This document shows positions 41,056-50,969 of a stretch of DNA of 64,000 nt, in pieces (the stretch's first letter is position 1; each line of letters opens with the position of its first letter). The position numbers and the translations under genes were made by a program. Origin of the DNA: Halobacteriales archaeon QH_7_65_31 (GTDB lineage: Archaea; Halobacteriota; Halobacteria; Halobacteriales; Haloarculaceae); contig PXQU01000016.1 of the NCBI GenBank assembly GCA_003021785.1, forward strand, positions 62,001 through 126,000, read 5' to 3'. The notes below the pieces were generated by a model. The model was not told the origin of the DNA, did no database searches, and saw only the letters and a program-made list of their open reading frames with translations.

Positions 41056-43113
41056 ATGGCAGAATCACTCGCATTCGAGTTCGCACCCGCGATCGCGGTG
41101 CTTCCGTTCGTATCGTTCCTCGTCGCACTGCTCGCCGGCAGATATCTCCCGAAGAAGGGGGCTATCGCCGGGATGGTCGCGACGGGCGGTTCGCTCCTCC
41201 TCTCGGCGTGGACGCTCTTCGCCGTCCACACCGGACACGCCTATCAACAGACGCTGTACACGTGGGTCGGCGGCGAGTTGGTCGATTTCGAGCTGACGTT
41301 CGGAATCCTGCTCGATCCGTTATCGACGCTGATGCTCGTCATCGTCTCGACAATCGCGTTCCTCGTGCATATGTTCTCGCTCGGTTATATGAACGACGAC
41401 GGACAGACGGGGCTACCGCGCTACTACGCCGAGCTCGGCCTGTTCACGGCGAGTATGCTCGGGTTCGTCTTCGCGGACAACCTCCTGATGGCGTTCATGT
41501 TCTTCGAGCTGGTCGGGCTCTGCTCGTATCTCCTCATCGGCTTCTGGTTCCGCGAGGCGGGACCACCGTCGGCAGCGAAGAAGGCGTTTCTCGTCACCCG
41601 GTTCGGTGACTACTTCTTCCTCATCGGCGTCGTCGGGGTGTTCGCGACGTTCGGCACGAGCATGTTCGGCGGCCCCGGAGTGGACGACTCCTTCGTCCAC
41701 GTCGCAGAGCAGGCGCTCGTCGGTGAGGCGAGCGTCAACACGTTCGGCTTCGAGCCGCAGACGTGGTTCACGATCCTCGGGCTGCTCGTGCTCGGCGGCG
41801 TGATGGGCAAATCCGCGCAGTTCCCGTTCCACACGTGGCTGCCGGACGCGATGGAGGGTCCGACGCCCGTCTCGGCGCTGATCCACGCCGCGACGATGGT
41901 CGCCGCGGGCGTGTATCTCGTCGCTCGGATGTACGGCTTCTACGCGCTCTCACCGACCGCGCTCGCGATCATCGCGCTCGTCGGTGGATTCACCGCACTG
42001 TTCGCCGCGACGATGGCCGTCGTCAAGCGGGAGATCAAGCAGGTGCTCGCCTACTCGACCATCTCGCAGTACGGCTACATCATGCTCGCGCTCGGCGGCG
42101 GTGGCTACGTGGCCGGCGTCTTCCATCTGACCACACACGCCTTCTTCAAGGCGCTGCTGTTCCTCGGTGCGGGGTCGGTCATCATCGCCATGCACCACAA
42201 CGAGAATATGTGGGATATGGGCGGGCTGAAAGAGAAGATGCCCGTCACCTACTACGCGTTCCTCTCCGGCTCGCTCGCGCTCGCGGGTATCGTCCCCTTC
42301 TCCGGCTTCTGGTCGAAAGACGAGGTGCTGTACGAGACGCTGGTCCACGGACTCGGCGGCTCGCCGATCCTGCTGGCCGCGTACGCGATGGGGCTGATCG
42401 CGGTGTTCTTCACCGGCTTCTACACCGTCCGGATGGTGCTTCTCACCTTCCACGGCGAGCCGCGGTCGGAGACGGCCGCCGATCCGGAGCCGGTCAGGTG
42501 GAACGTCAAGCTGCCGCTCGCGGTCCTCGGTGTCCTCGCGGCGGTCGCCGGCGTCATCAATCTCGTCCCGGTTCACGCCGTCGTGAGTGCGGTCCCGGAG
42601 ATCCTCCACGACTGGCTCTATCACGGGCCGACCGGTCTCAACGGCGAGCACTACCACGAACTCATCACGAACGACGCCTTCGCGGGCTACACGTCGGGCG
42701 AACTGCTCGGTCTCGGTGAGACCGGTACGCTGTTCGCCTCTGCGGGTATCTCGCTCGCGCTCGCAGTCGCCGGCTCCCTGCTCGCGCTCGTGCTGTATCG
42801 CGGTCCCGATCCGGCAGAACACACCGACAAACTCGGCGCTCTCAAACCAGTGTTATTCAACAACTACTATCAGGACGAGTATCAGGTCTGGCTCGCGGAA
42901 GGGGCGACCGTGCGCGTCGCACGCCTCGCTGACCGGTTCGATCGGGGCATCATCGACGGGCTCGTCAACTTCGTCTCCAGTCTGAGCCTCTTCAGCGGTG
43001 ACCGCCTTCGCCGCGTCCAGACGGGTATCGTAACGAACTACGCGGCGCTGTTGACGCTGGGACTGACGCTGTTACTCGTTGCCTTCGGCGTCATGCAGGG
43101 GTGGTTCGTATGA
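41056..43113 (+). CDS. nuoL: NADH-quinone oxidoreductase-like subunit L
   Basis: 685 residues, antiporter-like. MFFELVGLCSYLLIGFWF and KSAQFPFHTWLPDAMEGPTPVSALIHAATMVAAGVYLVARM contain the key Glu and Lys. A long lateral helix and C-terminal anchor follow. Its TGA overlaps an ATG that starts a 30-codon frame leading to nuoM. Confidence 0.96.
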   Translation: MAESLAFEFAPAIAVLPFVSFLVALLAGRYLPKKGAIAGMVATGGSLLLSAWTLFAVHTGHAYQQTLYTWVGGELVDFELTFGILLDPLSTLMLVIVSTIAFLVHMFSLGYMNDDGQTGLPRYYAELGLFTASMLGFVFADNLLMAFMFFELVGLCSYLLIGFWFREAGPPSAAKKAFLVTRFGDYFFLIGVVGVFATFGTSMFGGPGVDDSFVHVAEQALVGEASVNTFGFEPQTWFTILGLLVLGGVMGKSAQFPFHTWLPDAMEGPTPVSALIHAATMVAAGVYLVARMYGFYALSPTALAIIALVGGFTALFAATMAVVKREIKQVLAYSTISQYGYIMLALGGGGYVAGVFHLTTHAFFKALLFLGAGSVIIAMHHNENMWDMGGLKEKMPVTYYAFLSGSLALAGIVPFSGFWSKDEVLYETLVHGLGGSPILLAAYAMGLIAVFFTGFYTVRMVLLTFHGEPRSETAADPEPVRWNVKLPLAVLGVLAAVAGVINLVPVHAVVSAVPEILHDWLYHGPTGLNGEHYHELITNDAFAGYTSGELLGLGETGTLFASAGISLALAVAGSLLALVLYRGPDPAEHTDKLGALKPVLFNNYYQDEYQVWLAEGATVRVARLADRFDRGIIDGLVNFVSSLSLFSGDRLRRVQTGIVTNYAALLTLGLTLLLVAFGVMQGWFV

Positions 43114-43202
43114 GTACCGAGCGATGGGCTCGCTCGCGTTCGCTCGCGAGCTGCGACGCGCAACCTCGTGCGGACTCCCGCCGTGGGGGGTGGTCCGCAT
43201 GA
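43110..43202 (+). CDS. Possible 30-residue bridging ORF between nuoL and nuoM
   Basis: ATG at 43110 overlaps the nuoL stop (ATGA) and its own TGA (43200-43202) overlaps the nuoM start (ATGATG). It begins MSTERWARSRS and is Arg/Ser-rich, unlike haloarchaeal proteins. It includes the GC-rich inverted sequence GCTCGCTCGCG/CGCTCGCGAGC at 43125-43149. It may only keep ribosomes coupled across an inserted segment. Confidence 0.35.
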   Translation: MSTERWARSRSLASCDAQPRADSRRGGWSA

Positions 43203-44743
43203 TGCTCGAACTGCTCATCGCGCTCTGTCTGGTGGGCGCGTTCGCCGTGTTCGTCCTTCCAGACGAGTACGCACCGAAGGCGGCCTTCGGTATCTCACTC
43301 GTCCCGCTCGTGCTGTCGCTGTATATGTACCTCACGTTCGACGGCGTGGGGAACGCACTGCTCGGTGGCGATATCGCCTTCGAGAGTCAGTATCAGTGGC
43401 TCACGCTCGGCAGCTACGACGTGTCGTGGTTCATGGGGCTGGACGGGATCTCGATGCCGCTCGTCGTGCTCGCGACGCTGCTCACGACCCTCGCGATCCT
43501 CGCGTCGTGGACGCCGATCGATATGCGCCAGAGCCAGTTCTACGGGCTCATGCTGTTCATGGAGGCGTCCCTGATCGGCGTCTTCGGCGCGTTGGATTTC
43601 CTCATCTGGTTCGTCTTCTGGGAGGCCGTGCTCGTCCCGATGTATTTCCTCATCGGTATCTGGGGCGGTGCACGTCGGAAGTACGCCGCGATCAAGTTCT
43701 TCGTCTACACGAATATCGCGTCTATCGTGATGTTCGTCGGCTTCTTCGGGCTGGTGTTCGGGCTGGGCGACTCCATTTCCTCGCTCGCCTTGCCGGAGAT
43801 CGCGCAGGCGCTGCGGGCGGGCGAACTCGGCTCGCTCGGCGCGTTCGGGCCGGAACAGCTCGCACTGCTCGCGTTCCTCGCGATGTTCGTCGGCTTCGCG
43901 GTGAAGGTCCCCGTCGTCCCGTTCCACACGTGGCTGCCGGACGCCCACGTCGAAGCGCCGACGCCGGCGTCGGTGATGCTGGCCGGCGTGCTCCTGAAGA
44001 TGGGGACGTACGCGCTGCTTCGATACAACTTCACGATGTTACCGACTATCGCCCGCGACCTCGCCGTCCCGATTGCGGCGCTCGGCGTCCTGTCGATTCT
44101 GTACGGTGCAATGCTGGCGCTGGCGCAGTCGGACCTGAAGCGTATCGTCGCCTACTCGTCGGTCTCGTCGATGGGGTACGTCACGCTCGGTCTCGTCGCG
44201 TACACGATGTACGGGACGGGCGGTGCGACGTTCCAGATGGTGAGCCACGGACTCATCTCCGGGCTGCTGTTCGCCTGTGTCGGTGTCATCTACAACACGA
44301 CCCACACGCGCATGGTCGGTGATATGTCCGGGCTCGCCGAGAAGATGCCAGTCACCGCCGGCTCGTTCATCGTCGGCGCGTTCGCGTACATGGGACTGCC
44401 GCTGATGGCTGGCTTCGCCGCGGAGTTCTTCGTCTTCGTCGGCAGCTTCGACGCGCACTTCGCGTATTCGACTGTGCTGACCGCGCTCGCGATGTTTGGT
44501 ATCGTCATCGTGGCCGGCTACCTGCTGTGGTCGATGCAGCGGACGCTGTTCGGCCCGTTCCGCTCGGAGACGGACTACGACGTCACGACCGCATCGCTTC
44601 ACGACGTGGCTCCGCTTCTCGTGTTACTCGTGTGTATCATCGCTCTCGGGACGTTCCCGTACGATCTCGCGTTCGAGCGCGTGCTCGACGCAACTGAACC
44701 GATTCTGGACACCACTGTCGCGGCCGTCGGAGGTGGGAGCTGA
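43199..44743 (+). CDS. nuoM: NADH-quinone oxidoreductase-like subunit M
   Basis: 514 residues from ATG 43199 (MMLELLIALCLVGAFAVFVLP; the second ATG at 43202 is an alternative). VFWEAVLVPMYFLIGIWGG and KVPVVPFHTWLPDAHVEAPTPASVMLAGVLLKMGTYALLR are antiporter signatures. The longer frame from 43079 would overlap nuoL and adds no homology. Confidence 0.95.
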   Translation: MMLELLIALCLVGAFAVFVLPDEYAPKAAFGISLVPLVLSLYMYLTFDGVGNALLGGDIAFESQYQWLTLGSYDVSWFMGLDGISMPLVVLATLLTTLAILASWTPIDMRQSQFYGLMLFMEASLIGVFGALDFLIWFVFWEAVLVPMYFLIGIWGGARRKYAAIKFFVYTNIASIVMFVGFFGLVFGLGDSISSLALPEIAQALRAGELGSLGAFGPEQLALLAFLAMFVGFAVKVPVVPFHTWLPDAHVEAPTPASVMLAGVLLKMGTYALLRYNFTMLPTIARDLAVPIAALGVLSILYGAMLALAQSDLKRIVAYSSVSSMGYVTLGLVAYTMYGTGGATFQMVSHGLISGLLFACVGVIYNTTHTRMVGDMSGLAEKMPVTAGSFIVGAFAYMGLPLMAGFAAEFFVFVGSFDAHFAYSTVLTALAMFGIVIVAGYLLWSMQRTLFGPFRSETDYDVTTASLHDVAPLLVLLVCIIALGTFPYDLAFERVLDATEPILDTTVAAVGGGS

Positions 44744-46230
44744 TGATCGAGCCAGCGTGGGCGGCGACCGCACCGGCGCTCGTCGTCGCGGTGACGGCCC
44801 TCGTCTTGTTCCTCGTGGACAGCATCGACCCCGAATCGAACCGTCCGGCACTGCTGTCCGGCGTCGCGCTCGTCGGGAGCCTCGCCGCGATGGGTGTCGC
44901 GCTCGTCTACCTGCTCACAGGTGTTGGTGAGAGCCCGGTGTCGCTGTACGGCGGCCAGCTCGTCGTCGATCAGATGACGTTATTCTTCCATGTCATCTTC
45001 ACCAGCGTGACGACGGTGGTCGTGCTCGGAAGTCACGACTATCTCGACAGCCACCCGTATCAGGCCGAGTACTACATCCTCATGCTGCTCGCCGTGACCG
45101 GGATGGCGATGATGGCCGCGTCCGGATCGCTCGCCGTCGCGTTCGTCGCGCTCGAACTCGCCTCGCTCCCGTCGTACGCGCTCGTCGCGTTCATGAAACA
45201 GAACAGGGGCAGCGTCGAGGCGGGGCTGAAATACTTCCTCATCGGCGCGCTCTCGTCTGCGGTGTTCGTCTTCGGCATCTCGCTCGTCTACGCGGCGACC
45301 GGGACGCTGCTGCTCGACGGCATCGCCGACCAGCTGGTCGAGGGGACGGCGTTACCGGGCGTACTCGGCGTCGGTATGCTGATGCTGATCGGCGGGTTCG
45401 CGTACAAGACCGCGAGCGCCCCGTTCCACTTCTGGGCTCCGGAGGCGTACGAGGGCGCGCCTGCCCCGGTGTCGGCGTTCATCTCGTCGGCGTCGAAGGC
45501 GGCCGGCTTCGCACTCGCCTTCCGCGTGCTCATCACGGCGTTCCCGGTCGCCAGTGCCGGCGTGCAGAACGCGCTCGACTGGACGGTCGTCGCGGCGGTG
45601 CTCGCCGTCGTGACGATGACGCTCGGCAACTTCGCGGCCGCGACACAGGAGAACGTCAAGCGAATGTTAGCGTACTCCTCGATCGGCCACGCCGGCTACG
45701 TGCTCATCGCGCTGGCCTCGCTCACCGGAACGGGCGATCAGAGCCTCGTCCTCGGTGCGGGAATGATTCACCTGCTCGTCTACGGCTTCATGAACACCGG
45801 TGCGTTCCTCTTCGTCGCCCTCGCCGAGTACTGGGACGTCGGTCGGACGTTCGAGGAGTACAGCGGGCTGGGGACACAGGCGCCGTTCGTCAGCGTCGCG
45901 ATGACCGTCTTCATGTTCTCGCTGGCCGGACTCCCGATCGGCGCGGGCTTCCTCTCGAAGTACTATCTCTTCGCCGGTGCGGTCAACGGCGGGCTGTGGT
46001 GGCTCGCGCTCGTCGGAGCCGTCAACAGCGCGCTGTCGCTGTTCTACTACAGCCGCGTCGTGAAGGCGCTGTGGATCGACGAGCCGGACGAGCCACACAC
46101 CATCGAGTCGTATCCAGCGGCGCTGTACGGTGCTATCGTCGTCGCCGCGGTCGTGACCGTCGGACTGTTACCGGGGCTGTTCCTGTTCGACGGCGTCGCG
46201 TTCGACGCGGCCGCTGTGCTGTTCAGCTGA
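44743..46230 (+). CDS. nuoN: NADH-quinone oxidoreductase-like subunit N
   Basis: 495 residues, fourteen helices. LELASLPSYALVAFMKQNRGSVEAGLKYFLIGALSSAVFVFGISLVY and KTASAPFHFWAPEAYEGAPAPVSAFISSASKAAGFALAFR carry the conserved charged residues. Last gene of the operon. No nuoE, F or G is present, so the electron donor is not NADH through the usual module. Confidence 0.95.
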   Translation: MIEPAWAATAPALVVAVTALVLFLVDSIDPESNRPALLSGVALVGSLAAMGVALVYLLTGVGESPVSLYGGQLVVDQMTLFFHVIFTSVTTVVVLGSHDYLDSHPYQAEYYILMLLAVTGMAMMAASGSLAVAFVALELASLPSYALVAFMKQNRGSVEAGLKYFLIGALSSAVFVFGISLVYAATGTLLLDGIADQLVEGTALPGVLGVGMLMLIGGFAYKTASAPFHFWAPEAYEGAPAPVSAFISSASKAAGFALAFRVLITAFPVASAGVQNALDWTVVAAVLAVVTMTLGNFAAATQENVKRMLAYSSIGHAGYVLIALASLTGTGDQSLVLGAGMIHLLVYGFMNTGAFLFVALAEYWDVGRTFEEYSGLGTQAPFVSVAMTVFMFSLAGLPIGAGFLSKYYLFAGAVNGGLWWLALVGAVNSALSLFYYSRVVKALWIDEPDEPHTIESYPAALYGAIVVAAVVTVGLLPGLFLFDGVAFDAAAVLFS

Positions 46231-46272
46231 CCCGAACCGTGGACTTTAGCGGCTCGCTTCCCTCTCTGTAGT

Positions 46273-47751
46273 ATGACCCTCAGACTCGTCTTGGGCTGCG
46301 GGTCGGTCGGCAGACAGCTCGCCGTCGACGAGGGCAGCCGTACGCACGTCGTGACCGAGAACGAACACCGCGTCGAGACCCTCCGGGCCAACGGTATCGC
46401 CGCGACGCTGGGTGATCCCACGGACGCCGGCGTCGTCGCCGAGGTGTCGTTCGACCCGGACACGGTCGTCGTCGGCAGCGACGATTCGGAGCGAAACTGC
46501 GAGATCGCCGCCTTCGCCGCCGACGCGTTCCCGGACGCACGGCTGTTCGCGTTCGCCGGACAGGAAGCGACCGACGCACAGACCGAGCGACTGCGAAAGC
46601 TCGTTGACGACGTTCACGATCCGGCAGCGGCCATCTCGTCGTTTCTGCTCGACAGCGTCGGTGAGGACGGACTCCGAAGCCGCCGGCTCATGCGCGTGCT
46701 TCACAACGTGGAGTCCCCGCTCGCGGTGTTCGCGCACGACAACCCGGACCCGGACGCGATCGCGAGTGCGCTCGCCCTCGCCCGTATCGCACAGCGGGCC
46801 GGCATCGAGACGACGGCGTGTTACTTCGGCGAGATCAGCCATCAGGAGAACCGCGCGCTCGTGAATCTCCTCGATTTAGAGCTACAGACGTTCGACTCCC
46901 CCGAGGAGCTACCGCCGTTTGGTTCGATCGCGCTCGTCGATCACTCGCGACCGGGTATCAACGACCAGCTTCCCCCGGAGACGGATATCGACATCGTCAT
47001 CGACCACCATCCGCCGCGTGCTCCCGTCGAGGCGTCCTTCGTCGACATGCGGTCGGATGTCGGCTCGACCTCGACGCTGCTCGTCGAGTATCTCCGGAAA
47101 CTCGGCATCGATCCCCCGCCGGAGCTGGCGACCGCGCTCCTGTTCGGCATTCAGGTCGATACGGACGACTTCTCGCGCGAGGTGGCGACGAACGACTTTG
47201 AGGCCGCCGCGTCGCTCGTCCCCTCGGTCGATACGGCGACGCTCGAACGCATCGAGTCACCCCGGGTGAGCGTCGAGACGATGGAGATACTCGCGAGCGC
47301 GATCGTCAATCAGGACGTTCGCGACGGCGTGCTCTCCTCGTACGTCGGGACGATCTCCGACCGCGACGCGCTCGCACAGGCCGCCGACCAGCTACTCACG
47401 ATGGAGGACGTGGAGACCACGCTCATCTTCGGCACGATGGACGACACCGTGTTCGCCTCCGCGCGCGCTCGCAGGACCGAGCTGGATCTGGGAGAGGCCC
47501 TTCGAGAGGCGTTCGACCAGATCGGCTCGGCCGGCGGTCACGCCAACATGGCCGGTGCACAGATCCCCGTCGGTGTGCTGATCGACGAGGGCGAAGCCGA
47601 CACGGCGATACAGGACGTAATCTCGGAGCGGTTCTTCGAGACGGTCGGCGTCGGCACGGACGTCGTTCCCGCGGCCGTCTACGCGAAGGACACGCATCTG
47701 GGGCTGGCGGAGGCGCTTCCCGACCACGACGAGACGAACAACAGCGACTAA
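46273..47751 (+). CDS. TrkA-N / DHH phosphoesterase fusion protein
   Basis: 492 residues. Residues 1-115 form a Rossmann TrkA-N domain (LRLVLGCGSVGRQLAVDEG, PDTVVVGSDDSERN). From about 155 a DHH phosphoesterase has FAHDNPDPDAIASAL, VDHSRPG and IDHHPPRAPV, then a DHHA1-type C-terminal part with GGHANMAGAQIP. Related proteins degrade cyclic dinucleotides or short oligonucleotides; with an NAD-sensing-like domain a ligand-gated activity is possible. Confidence 0.88.
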   Translation: MTLRLVLGCGSVGRQLAVDEGSRTHVVTENEHRVETLRANGIAATLGDPTDAGVVAEVSFDPDTVVVGSDDSERNCEIAAFAADAFPDARLFAFAGQEATDAQTERLRKLVDDVHDPAAAISSFLLDSVGEDGLRSRRLMRVLHNVESPLAVFAHDNPDPDAIASALALARIAQRAGIETTACYFGEISHQENRALVNLLDLELQTFDSPEELPPFGSIALVDHSRPGINDQLPPETDIDIVIDHHPPRAPVEASFVDMRSDVGSTSTLLVEYLRKLGIDPPPELATALLFGIQVDTDDFSREVATNDFEAAASLVPSVDTATLERIESPRVSVETMEILASAIVNQDVRDGVLSSYVGTISDRDALAQAADQLLTMEDVETTLIFGTMDDTVFASARARRTELDLGEALREAFDQIGSAGGHANMAGAQIPVGVLIDEGEADTAIQDVISERFFETVGVGTDVVPAAVYAKDTHLGLAEALPDHDETNNSD

Positions 47752-47790
47752 CAGCCACGCTTTTGCCCGCTGCTGGTAAGCTTCGATACG

Positions 47791-48609
47791 ATGGAACAGG
47801 ACTCGCTCGACGAGAAGCCGCGAGTTCGTGAGTATATGACGCGGGACGTGGACACGGTGAGTCCCGACGACACCGTCTCGACCGTCGCGACGCGCATCGC
47901 AGAGAGCGACGAGACGCACTCCGGGTTCCCGGTGACGAACGGACGGCAGGTAGAGGGGTTCATCACCGCGCGTGATCTGCTGCTCGCCGACGACGTCGAC
48001 CCGATCTTCACCGTGATGACGGACGATCTCGTCGTCGCTCACCCGGAGATGAAGATCCACGACGCCGGGCGTGTCATCCTCCGCTCCGGTATCCAGCGGC
48101 TACCGGTCGTCGACGACGCCGACCATCTGGTCGGGATCATCTCGCACGCCGACGTCGTCCGGTCGCAGATCGAGCGAGCCACGCCGAGTAAGGTCCGCAA
48201 GCTGATGGCGACGCTGACGAACATCCACGGCGTCGAGACCGACGACGAGCGCCGAACAGTCCGGCTCTCGGCGCTGACCCCCACACAGGGCAAGGTGTAC
48301 ACCGACGAGCTACAGGGACGCAGCTACGAGCTACAGAACGGGCTAGCGGAGCCGCTCGTCGTCATCGACAACCACGGACAGCTGCTGCTCGCCGACGGTC
48401 ACCATCGGGTGAAAGCGGCCCATCGGCTCGGTATCGATGAGATGGACGCGTACGTCATCGTGCTTGACCGTCACGTCGAGCTGGGTATGGCCGAGACCGC
48501 ACGCAAAGCCCAGCTCGAAACGGTCGCGGATATCACCGAGGTCGACTACGGTCACCATCCGCTCGTCGAGCAGACCCACCGACTCAAACGCGACGACGAT
48601 GGCGTGTGA
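47791..48609 (+). CDS. CBS-pair protein with ParB-like C-terminal domain
   Basis: 272 residues. Two CBS motifs (about 12-130) start REYMTRDVDTVSPDDTVS and FTVMTDDLVVAHPEMKIHDAGRVI. The C-terminal part SYELQNGLAEPLVVIDNHGQLLLADGHHRVKAAHRLG resembles a ParB/Srx nuclease fold with the catalytic-looking DGHHR. It may sense adenylates. 39 bp after the DHH gene. Confidence 0.82.
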   Translation: MEQDSLDEKPRVREYMTRDVDTVSPDDTVSTVATRIAESDETHSGFPVTNGRQVEGFITARDLLLADDVDPIFTVMTDDLVVAHPEMKIHDAGRVILRSGIQRLPVVDDADHLVGIISHADVVRSQIERATPSKVRKLMATLTNIHGVETDDERRTVRLSALTPTQGKVYTDELQGRSYELQNGLAEPLVVIDNHGQLLLADGHHRVKAAHRLGIDEMDAYVIVLDRHVELGMAETARKAQLETVADITEVDYGHHPLVEQTHRLKRDDDGV

Positions 48610-48683
48610 GTTATTCGGCTCCGGGCTGTACGCGGGATAATGACCGATCGATCTCCGACACCGGCGACCGAGTTCGGTGACAG

Positions 48684-49223
48684 ATGAACTCGAACCAGAT
48701 AGATTTCCTCACCGACCTGACGTACGGACTGCTTCTGTTCGCCGCGATCGTGTTCATCGCCGTCGGGGACCGGGCCGCGGGCATCGCGTTCGGCGTCGGC
48801 GTCCTCGTCTCCTACACCATCCACGTCGGCTGGAAGATGGCCCGTTTCGATCCCGACTGGATGGCGAAGGAGGTGACCGAGAACCTCGAAGAGAGCGTCG
48901 CGGAGGAGGTCTCCGAGAACGTGAGCGAGGAAGTCTCCAAGAACGTCGAGGAGACAGTCACGGAGAGCGTCGAGGAGACGGTCACGGAGAGCGTTGAAGA
49001 GACAGTCACGGAAAGCGTCGAGGAGACGGTCGCACAGGAGGTGTCGAAGAACGTCGAGGAGACAGTCGCGGATACCGCGGGGGAGACGATGACTGGGAAC
49101 GCTCGGGAGACGGTGAACGCCGAGCTGGACGGCATCATCGCGCAGCTGGAAGACGTCAGCGACCGCATCGACGAGCGCGACGACGAGGAGCGAGGGCGGC
49201 TTGATTCCGGCAAACGTTGCTAA
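48684..49223 (+). CDS. Membrane-anchored protein with octapeptide repeats
   Basis: 179 residues. Two N-terminal helices (YGLLLFAAIVFIAVG and GIAFGVGVLVSYTIHVGW) are followed by a long Val/Glu-rich helical tail. Four 24-bp units at 48945-49040 encode VEETVTES three times and VEETVAQE once; related V-E/S-x-x-V units extend on both sides. The tail is likely an amphipathic or coiled-coil helix. No family recognised. Confidence 0.7.
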   Translation: MNSNQIDFLTDLTYGLLLFAAIVFIAVGDRAAGIAFGVGVLVSYTIHVGWKMARFDPDWMAKEVTENLEESVAEEVSENVSEEVSKNVEETVTESVEETVTESVEETVTESVEETVAQEVSKNVEETVADTAGETMTGNARETVNAELDGIIAQLEDVSDRIDERDDEERGRLDSGKRC

Positions 49224-49255
49224 AGACTCTTTAGCGTAGTTCGCGTAGCGGTCGT

Positions 49256-50953
49256 ATGTTCGACGATGACGAGCTCGCGGAGATCCGCGACGGTCGCGAG
49301 TCGTGGGAAGAGGAGACGCTCGCCGAGTATCTGGAGTACGGCGAGCGAAACGACCGGTTCGCGACGGTGTCGAACCACGAGATCGACCGGCTCTACACGC
49401 CGGAGGACGTGGCGGATCTCGACTACGACGAGCAGCTCGGCTTCCCGGGCGAGGAGCCGTACACCCGCGGGGCGTACCCCACGATGTATCGCGGTCGGAC
49501 GTGGACGATGCGGCAGTTCGCCGGCTTCGGCACTGCCGAGGAGACGAACGAGCGGTTCCACTATCTCATCGACGAAGGCCAGACCGGGCTGTCGGTCGCG
49601 TTCGATATGCCGTCGCTGATGGGGCTCGACTCGGATCATCCGATGGCCGACGGCGAGGTCGGCAAGGAGGGGGTCGCCGTGGACACGCTCGCCGACATGG
49701 AGATCCTGTTCGACGGGATCGATATCGACGAGGTCTCCACGTCGTTCACGATCAACCCGAGCGCGGCGGTCGTCTACGCCATGTACATCGCGCTGGCCGA
49801 CCAGCAGGGCGTCGAGCGCGAGCAGGTCCGCGGCACGCTCCAGAACGATATGCTCAAGGAGTTCATGGCACAGAAAGAGTGGGTGATCCCGCCGGAGCCG
49901 TCACTCGATATCGTCACCGACACCATCGAGTACGCGATCACCGAGACGCCGAAGTTCCACCCCGTCTCTGTGTCGGGCTACCACATCCGCGAGGCCGGCT
50001 CCACGGCCGCACAGGAGGCGGCGTTCACGCTCGCAGACGGCTTCGCCTACGTCGAAGACGCCCTCGACCGCGGGCTGGACATCGACGAGGTTGGGCCGAT
50101 CCTCTCGTTCTTCTTCAACTCCCACAACTCGATGTTCGAGGAGGTCGCGAAGTTCCGCGCGTCGCGCCGCATCTACGCGCGGATCATGGACGAGTGGTAC
50201 GACGCCGACAGCCCCGAATCGAAGCGACTGAAGTTCCACACACAGACGGCCGGGCAGTCGCTCACCGCCCAACAGCCGCTCAACAACATCGTTCGGACGA
50301 CGGTACAGGCGATGGCGGCCGTCCTCGGCGGCACGCAGTCGCTCCACACGAACAGCTACGACGAGGCGCTCGCGCTCCCGAGCGAGCGTGCCGTTCGGGT
50401 CGCGCTCCGCACCCAGCAGATCCTCGCCGACGAGTCCGGCGTCGGCGACACCGTGGACCCGCTCGGCGGGAGCTTCGCCGTCGAGTCGCTCACCGACGAG
50501 ATGGAAGCCGAGATCACGGAGTATCTCGAAGAGATCCGCGATATCGGCGACGGCTCCGTCCGTGACGGCGTCCTCGACGGTATCGACAACGGCTACTTCC
50601 ACCGCGAGATACAGGAGGCCAGCTACGAGTACCAGAAGCGCGTCGACGCCGGCGAGGAGACGGTCGTCGGCGTCAACGACTACACCACCGACGACGATCC
50701 GGACATCGATCTGCTCCACGTCGACGAGAGCGCACAGGAGACTCAGATCGAGCGGCTGGAACGGGTCAAGCGCGAGCGCGACGACGACGCAGTTGATGAG
50801 CGACTCGACGCGCTCGCCGACGCCATCGAGAGCGAGGAGAACGTGATGCCGTACATCGTCGATGCGGTGAAGGCGTACGCCAGCATGGGCGAGATCATGG
50901 ACACGTTCGAGGAACAGCACGGCGCGTACTCGGAGAAGATCGGGCTGGCGTGA
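49256..50953 (+). CDS. mcmA: Methylmalonyl-CoA mutase, large (catalytic) subunit
   Basis: 565 residues. LGFPGEEPYTRGAYPTMYRGRTWTMRQFAGFGTAEETNERFHYL, VSVSGYHIREAGSTAAQEAAFTLADG and HTQTAGQSLTAQQPLNNIVRTT are mutase signatures. The B12-binding domain is absent, so a separate small subunit is required and is not in this window. It interconverts methylmalonyl- and succinyl-CoA. An isobutyryl-CoA mutase is less likely. Confidence 0.92.
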   Translation: MFDDDELAEIRDGRESWEEETLAEYLEYGERNDRFATVSNHEIDRLYTPEDVADLDYDEQLGFPGEEPYTRGAYPTMYRGRTWTMRQFAGFGTAEETNERFHYLIDEGQTGLSVAFDMPSLMGLDSDHPMADGEVGKEGVAVDTLADMEILFDGIDIDEVSTSFTINPSAAVVYAMYIALADQQGVEREQVRGTLQNDMLKEFMAQKEWVIPPEPSLDIVTDTIEYAITETPKFHPVSVSGYHIREAGSTAAQEAAFTLADGFAYVEDALDRGLDIDEVGPILSFFFNSHNSMFEEVAKFRASRRIYARIMDEWYDADSPESKRLKFHTQTAGQSLTAQQPLNNIVRTTVQAMAAVLGGTQSLHTNSYDEALALPSERAVRVALRTQQILADESGVGDTVDPLGGSFAVESLTDEMEAEITEYLEEIRDIGDGSVRDGVLDGIDNGYFHREIQEASYEYQKRVDAGEETVVGVNDYTTDDDPDIDLLHVDESAQETQIERLERVKRERDDDAVDERLDALADAIESEENVMPYIVDAVKAYASMGEIMDTFEEQHGAYSEKIGLA

Positions 50954-50969
50954 TCGACGGCGGCGGTCG

